Shown here: piece after piece, positions 61,158 to 64,000 of the stretch
How positions within the stretch are numbered: the stretch's first letter is position 1
Layout: every line of letters starts with the position of its first letter
Origin: Balneolaceae bacterium
GTDB lineage: Bacteria; Bacteroidota; Rhodothermia; Balneolales; Balneolaceae
DNA: 64,000 nt
Direction of reading: 5' to 3'
NCBI GenBank assembly: GCA_017643365.1
Contig: JAEPNO010000007.1
Coordinates: 124,001 to 188,000 of the forward strand
Made by a program: the position numbers and the translations under genes
The notes under the pieces: generated by a model
What the model was told of the DNA's origin: nothing
What the model saw: only the letters and a program-made list of their open reading frames with translations
Database searches by the model: none

Positions 61158-61265
61158 ATGTCCCATCTTATTTAATTAATGAATAGTATTTACTTCAGAT
61201 ACTTTCCTTACAGAATAAGTTCAATTTTGAACCAGAGGTTTGGAAGGAGAGTTAAACAAATTAAA

Positions 61266-61784
61266 TCATAAGTGAACGCTCTTTGCCTTTTTCCAAAGTG
61301 TTTGATCCCCTTCTTTTAGCACTTCAAGCAACAGTTCTTTTTCGCGTAAATACACTTTTGCAAATCCCGGATCGTATTCCATAATACTCGATGTATTCGA
61401 AATGATATCTGCTAATTTTATGGTTTTGGCTTCAGGCGAGGCATTAGCAGTATGCTGGCAATCAATCGCCTTTCGTGTTTTACGATTACCATCTTCTGGC
61501 TTACTAACGTCGGTGAGCATTTCAACCAGATCGCCAATTTCATGCCCAAACTCGGTATAAATAACATCGAGTGAAATGGGTGTATCTTCCACTACATCGT
61601 GCAACCAAGCAGCCGCTACCATTGCATCGGTATGCGGAACCGATTCTACGATTCGGGCAACCTCAGCAGGGTGAACAATGTAAGCTTCGTTAGTGTACTT
61701 TCGCCGTTGATCTATGCTGGCATGTGCCTTGGTGGCAAAGATTCTGGCTTTCTCAATAATATTATTTTCTGAAGATCTGCTCAT
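61266..61784 (-). CDS. HD-domain phosphohydrolase, SpoT/MESH1-like small alarmone hydrolase
   Basis: 172 residues. Family signatures are HASIDQRRKYTNEAYIVHPAEVA, AAWLHDVVEDTPIS (HD pair) and KLADIISNTSSI (later Asp). The order matches the N-terminal hydrolase domain of Rel/Spo proteins and the stand-alone MESH1 type, which removes pyrophosphate from (p)ppGpp. No synthetase domain is attached. A free-standing position between two terminator-like sequences suggests its own promoter. Confidence 0.87.
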   Translation of the reverse strand: MSRSSENNIIEKARIFATKAHASIDQRRKYTNEAYIVHPAEVARIVESVPHTDAMVAAAWLHDVVEDTPISLDVIYTEFGHEIGDLVEMLTDVSKPEDGNRKTRKAIDCQHTANASPEAKTIKLADIISNTSSIMEYDPGFAKVYLREKELLLEVLKEGDQTLWKKAKSVHL

Positions 61785-61816
61785 ATTGATTCAAACTTAT
61801 CGAAGTTCATTAAAAC

Positions 61817-61848
61817 AAAAAAGCCCTCCGTAAAGAGGGCTTTTCTGT
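61817..61848. terminator. Rho-independent terminator of the M14 peptidase gene
   Basis: Stem AAAAGCCCTC (61819-61828) with GAGGGCTTTT (61835-61844), 6-base loop, T-runs on both strands. It lies 24 bases after the M14 peptidase stop on the minus strand and upstream of the HD gene. Confidence 0.92.
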
Positions 61849-61871
61849 TTCTGTAAATAAATGAGTAATTG

Positions 61872-64000
61872 TTAGAATCCTTGTAGGATCATCACTGCAT
61901 TTTGAATAAAACGCGATGGTCCAACCCAAAACATACGATATTGGGTATTGTCTAAGATCATCACAACGTGACCTCGACCCATATCATCCACCACAGCAAA
62001 CGCATTGCCTGCAGCTTGTTCTTTGTTTTCGGCAGATGCATAGCCCGAAGCTAATACCTCATCAGCATCTTTATAGTAATAACCCACAGTATGGAATCTC
62101 TCGTTTGGCACAATCGCGCTCGAACCAAATTTGAGTGAATACAAACGATCCGGCATTCCGAATGCCAATGGATGCGAATTATCTACAATACCTTTGAAAG
62201 CAGATCCCGGAATTCGGCGTAATCCGGAGGTATCTTCACGATCTTCGAAGCGGGTGTAAGCTACGGCCGGAACTTCGTCTGATTTGTCATCTTCTTCATC
62301 AGAAGAAACCAATTCTGCAGCTGTTATTCCGGATCGATCTTTGGTTAGCCAAGCACCTGATCCTTCGGTTCCAATTAAAGTTCCGCCATCGCGAACCCAA
62401 CTTTTCAATCGCTCAACTGCTGAATCGTTAAATGCTCCACCCCACATTCCGGGCATCAAAATAACGTCGTAGCTGTTTAAGTCGATATTGTTAAAGTCAT
62501 CGGCTCTGATTCGGGAAATACCAAATTCTGTCCACTGATCGAATAAGAACCATAGTTGTCCTGCCGTATAAGAATTGAATGGAGAATCCATCATCAACGC
62601 CACTTTTGGCTCTTCGATTGGGCGCATACTTGGCGAGCCCAAATCGCTGCCTTCATCCATTCTACCGGTGTTAAAGCCTACAACTTCTACATTGGCTGCT
62701 TGAGCGATTTTAGCCATATCAGAATGTATGCTTTCCGACTTGTGCATGTTGCGACCAACCAGAATTACTAAACTACCTCGCGAATACATTTCACCATCTT
62801 TAGTAAAACCTTTGCGTGCAGTTCTAACTTTGTAGCCATGATCCCACAGCATTGATAACGCTTTCGGGGCGTGACGTTGGCTCCAGTCGATTACATATGC
62901 ATAACTGGCATTTGCGTTTTCAACGCCGGCAGGATGCGCAACCATTTCACTGAGAGTGTTGGTACTTACTCGGACATCGTTGGTTGTCCAAGCTGCATCT
63001 AAATTATACGCCAAAGGAACCGACCATGTACTCATGTCGTACATCACAGAATCGCGGATTTCCAATTGTCGGCGGAACAAAGTATTAATAAATAAATGCG
63101 CCGGCTGATCAGTTTTAATGATGAAATCACCCGCTGAAAAACTCCGGTTTGATGCTTCGCCATCCCAATAATTGTAGGCATTGCGAACCGTGAAGTCTTC
63201 GGTTGCCTGTTCCACTTCCACATTGTGCTTCAACATAAGGTTGATCACATCATAAGTGTAATCATCGGGATTGTTAGGTAACACATAAGCTTTGGTGCTA
63301 CCTTTTTGTGTGGATTGCGAGCGTGCATCTTTAAAATAAGAAAGTAACTCATTTCGATTTTCTACTGAGGTCTTCACAATAGACACACCGTTTTTATAAT
63401 GATCAAAGACACGCTGACGTAAAGTAAGTACGTAGCCATCGTTGGTTTCTACGGCGCGACCACCACGACTGTGTCCACCCTGCTCGGCGAGCATTCCAAT
63501 ACCGCCCATAATGCTTGGATACGATGATCCATAGCCCGGATAAAAGAAATCGAAGCGTTCTCGGGTTTCGAAATTCACTTTGGCTTTATCAAATTCTTCG
63601 ATGGCGCCACGACCGAAAACATCCGCCCAGTATTCGTAAGCTTCAGGCAGTTCGTGGTTACGAGGAGTGGTACCCGGCATGGTAAAATAGTTGTTGTTGA
63701 AGCCCTGCTCGTGGAAATCGATATGAACTTGAGGCATCCACTGCTGATACACATTAATACGACCTTGCGACTCCGGATGAATCAACCACACCCAATCGCG
63801 GTTTAGGTCAAACCAGTAGTGATTAGTTCGTCCGCCCGGCCAGATTTCATCGTGCTCAAGATCTTCGGCATTGGTATTTAGGATATTGGCTTGCGATGAT
63901 TTGTACCAGTACACGTAACGATCACGTCCGTCAGGGTTAATCATCGGATCTATGATAACAACCGCGTTATCGAGCCAATTTGAAGTCTCTGCATCGGTTG
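61872..64000 (-). CDS. M14-family zinc carboxypeptidase, large secreted form (5' end outside window)
   Basis: The minus-strand frame is open from the window end; translation at the edge reads TDAETSNWLDNAVVIID, then PMINPDGRDRYV, so an N-terminal part of the gene is missing, including the first zinc HxxE motif. The visible part holds NPDGRDRY, the region LNRDWVW, the zinc His in VHIDFHEQG and the catalytic Glu in MLAEQGGHS. The C-terminal half (about the last 400 residues) carries a GATase1-like fold (DVILMPGMWGG, GGTLIGTEGSGAWL) as seen in many long M14 peptidases of this phylum. It should trim C-terminal residues from peptides outside the cell. Confidence 0.9.
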   Translation of the reverse strand, partial: TDAETSNWLDNAVVIIDPMINPDGRDRYVYWYKSSQANILNTNAEDLEHDEIWPGGRTNHYWFDLNRDWVWLIHPESQGRINVYQQWMPQVHIDFHEQGFNNNYFTMPGTTPRNHELPEAYEYWADVFGRGAIEEFDKAKVNFETRERFDFFYPGYGSSYPSIMGGIGMLAEQGGHSRGGRAVETNDGYVLTLRQRVFDHYKNGVSIVKTSVENRNELLSYFKDARSQSTQKGSTKAYVLPNNPDDYTYDVINLMLKHNVEVEQATEDFTVRNAYNYWDGEASNRSFSAGDFIIKTDQPAHLFINTLFRRQLEIRDSVMYDMSTWSVPLAYNLDAAWTTNDVRVSTNTLSEMVAHPAGVENANASYAYVIDWSQRHAPKALSMLWDHGYKVRTARKGFTKDGEMYSRGSLVILVGRNMHKSESIHSDMAKIAQAANVEVVGFNTGRMDEGSDLGSPSMRPIEEPKVALMMDSPFNSYTAGQLWFLFDQWTEFGISRIRADDFNNIDLNSYDVILMPGMWGGAFNDSAVERLKSWVRDGGTLIGTEGSGAWLTKDRSGITAAELVSSDEEDDKSDEVPAVAYTRFEDREDTSGLRRIPGSAFKGIVDNSHPLAFGMPDRLYSLKFGSSAIVPNERFHTVGYYYKDADEVLASGYASAENKEQAAGNAFAVVDDMGRGHVVMILDNTQYRMFWVGPSRFIQNAVMILQGF

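Noticed and set aside
1-64000. CRISPR arrays, tRNA/rRNA genes, insertion sequences, phage or defence islands
   Set aside because: No regularly spaced repeats, no tRNA-like cloverleaf in any gap, and no transposase, integrase, restriction or toxin-antitoxin protein among the genes read.

Overview
The window reads as chromosome of a marine, Gram-negative member of the Balneolota/Rhodothermota side of the Bacteroidota superphylum (a Balneola- or Gracilimonas-like bacterium). The basis is mixed. A secreted GH81 laminarinase-type enzyme ends in a type IX secretion (T9SS) sorting domain of the QNYPNPFNPST kind. A T9SS plug-family lipoprotein, outer-membrane biogenesis genes (TamB, LptC, OstA/LptA-like), a 29-residue AURKAIP1/COX24-type ribosomal peptide and pyruvate phosphate dikinase are also present. 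Base composition looks low-40s % GC and even throughout, apart from a visibly AT-rich lipoprotein gene at about 35.0-35.6 kb. Coding density is very high: no gap exceeds 300 bases. I saw no rRNA, tRNA, CRISPR array, insertion sequence, integrase or phage gene.

Layout. 1-3.3 kb (minus): an NtrC-type sigma-54 activator cut by the window edge, a PBP4-like DD-peptidase, and PtsN. 3.4-7.4 kb (plus, overlapping genes): ccmB, holB, dapF, T9SS plug lipoprotein. 7.4-20.9 kb (minus, six tightly packed genes): RqcH-like NFACT protein, aroK, aroB, tamB, rnr, and a large secreted protease/beta-propeller/beta-barrel fusion. 20.9-22.1 kb: an unknown protein, the tiny ribosomal peptide with its terminator, and HU. 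22.3-26.5 kb (plus): Na+/amino-acid symporter with an unusual insert, upp, lptC, OstA-like protein. 26.5-31.9 kb (minus): DASS transporter, M15 peptidase, two tandem small secreted paralogues, EF-G-like GTPase. 32.1-37.8 kb: asparaginase, AlkB-type hydroxylase, PolB-like exonuclease, two unknown lipoproteins, Amt. 37.8-42.9 kb (minus): MerA/Lpd-like flavoprotein, PPDK, two tandem small membrane paralogues. 42.9-46.0 kb (plus): a His-rich small protein, a His-rich lipoprotein and a ZnuD-like TonB receptor. 46.2-50.3 kb: double LEA-2 lipoprotein, Ogt, amidohydrolase, a small outer-membrane-type protein and a PepSY membrane protein. 50.5-58.3 kb: GH81 enzyme, then a tight cupredoxin / adenylate cyclase / porin-like trio. 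58.5-60.1 kb: membrane protein, winged-helix regulator and second membrane protein, with two matching palindromes. 60.2-64 kb: VOC protein, acetyltransferase, HD hydrolase and a large M14 carboxypeptidase cut by the window end.

How it works together. Much of the window serves the cell envelope: LPS transport, TamB, peptidoglycan carboxypeptidases, DAP synthesis, T9SS and outer-membrane receptors. The strongest candidates for little-described biology are (1) the 58.5-60.1 kb membrane protein/HTH_34 regulator cassette with two near-identical operators, (2) the cupredoxin-cyclase-porin operon, (3) a nested hairpin plus U-run placed directly against the start codon of the MerA/Lpd-like gene, and (4) a perfect 12-bp hairpin inside the first codons of the metal TonB receptor. 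Start codons were moved to internal ATGs where a Shine-Dalgarno-like sequence, a signal peptide or family alignment supported it. Clear Shine-Dalgarno sequences precede several genes (EF-G-like, rnr, ppdK, porin), so this lineage appears to use them at least in part.
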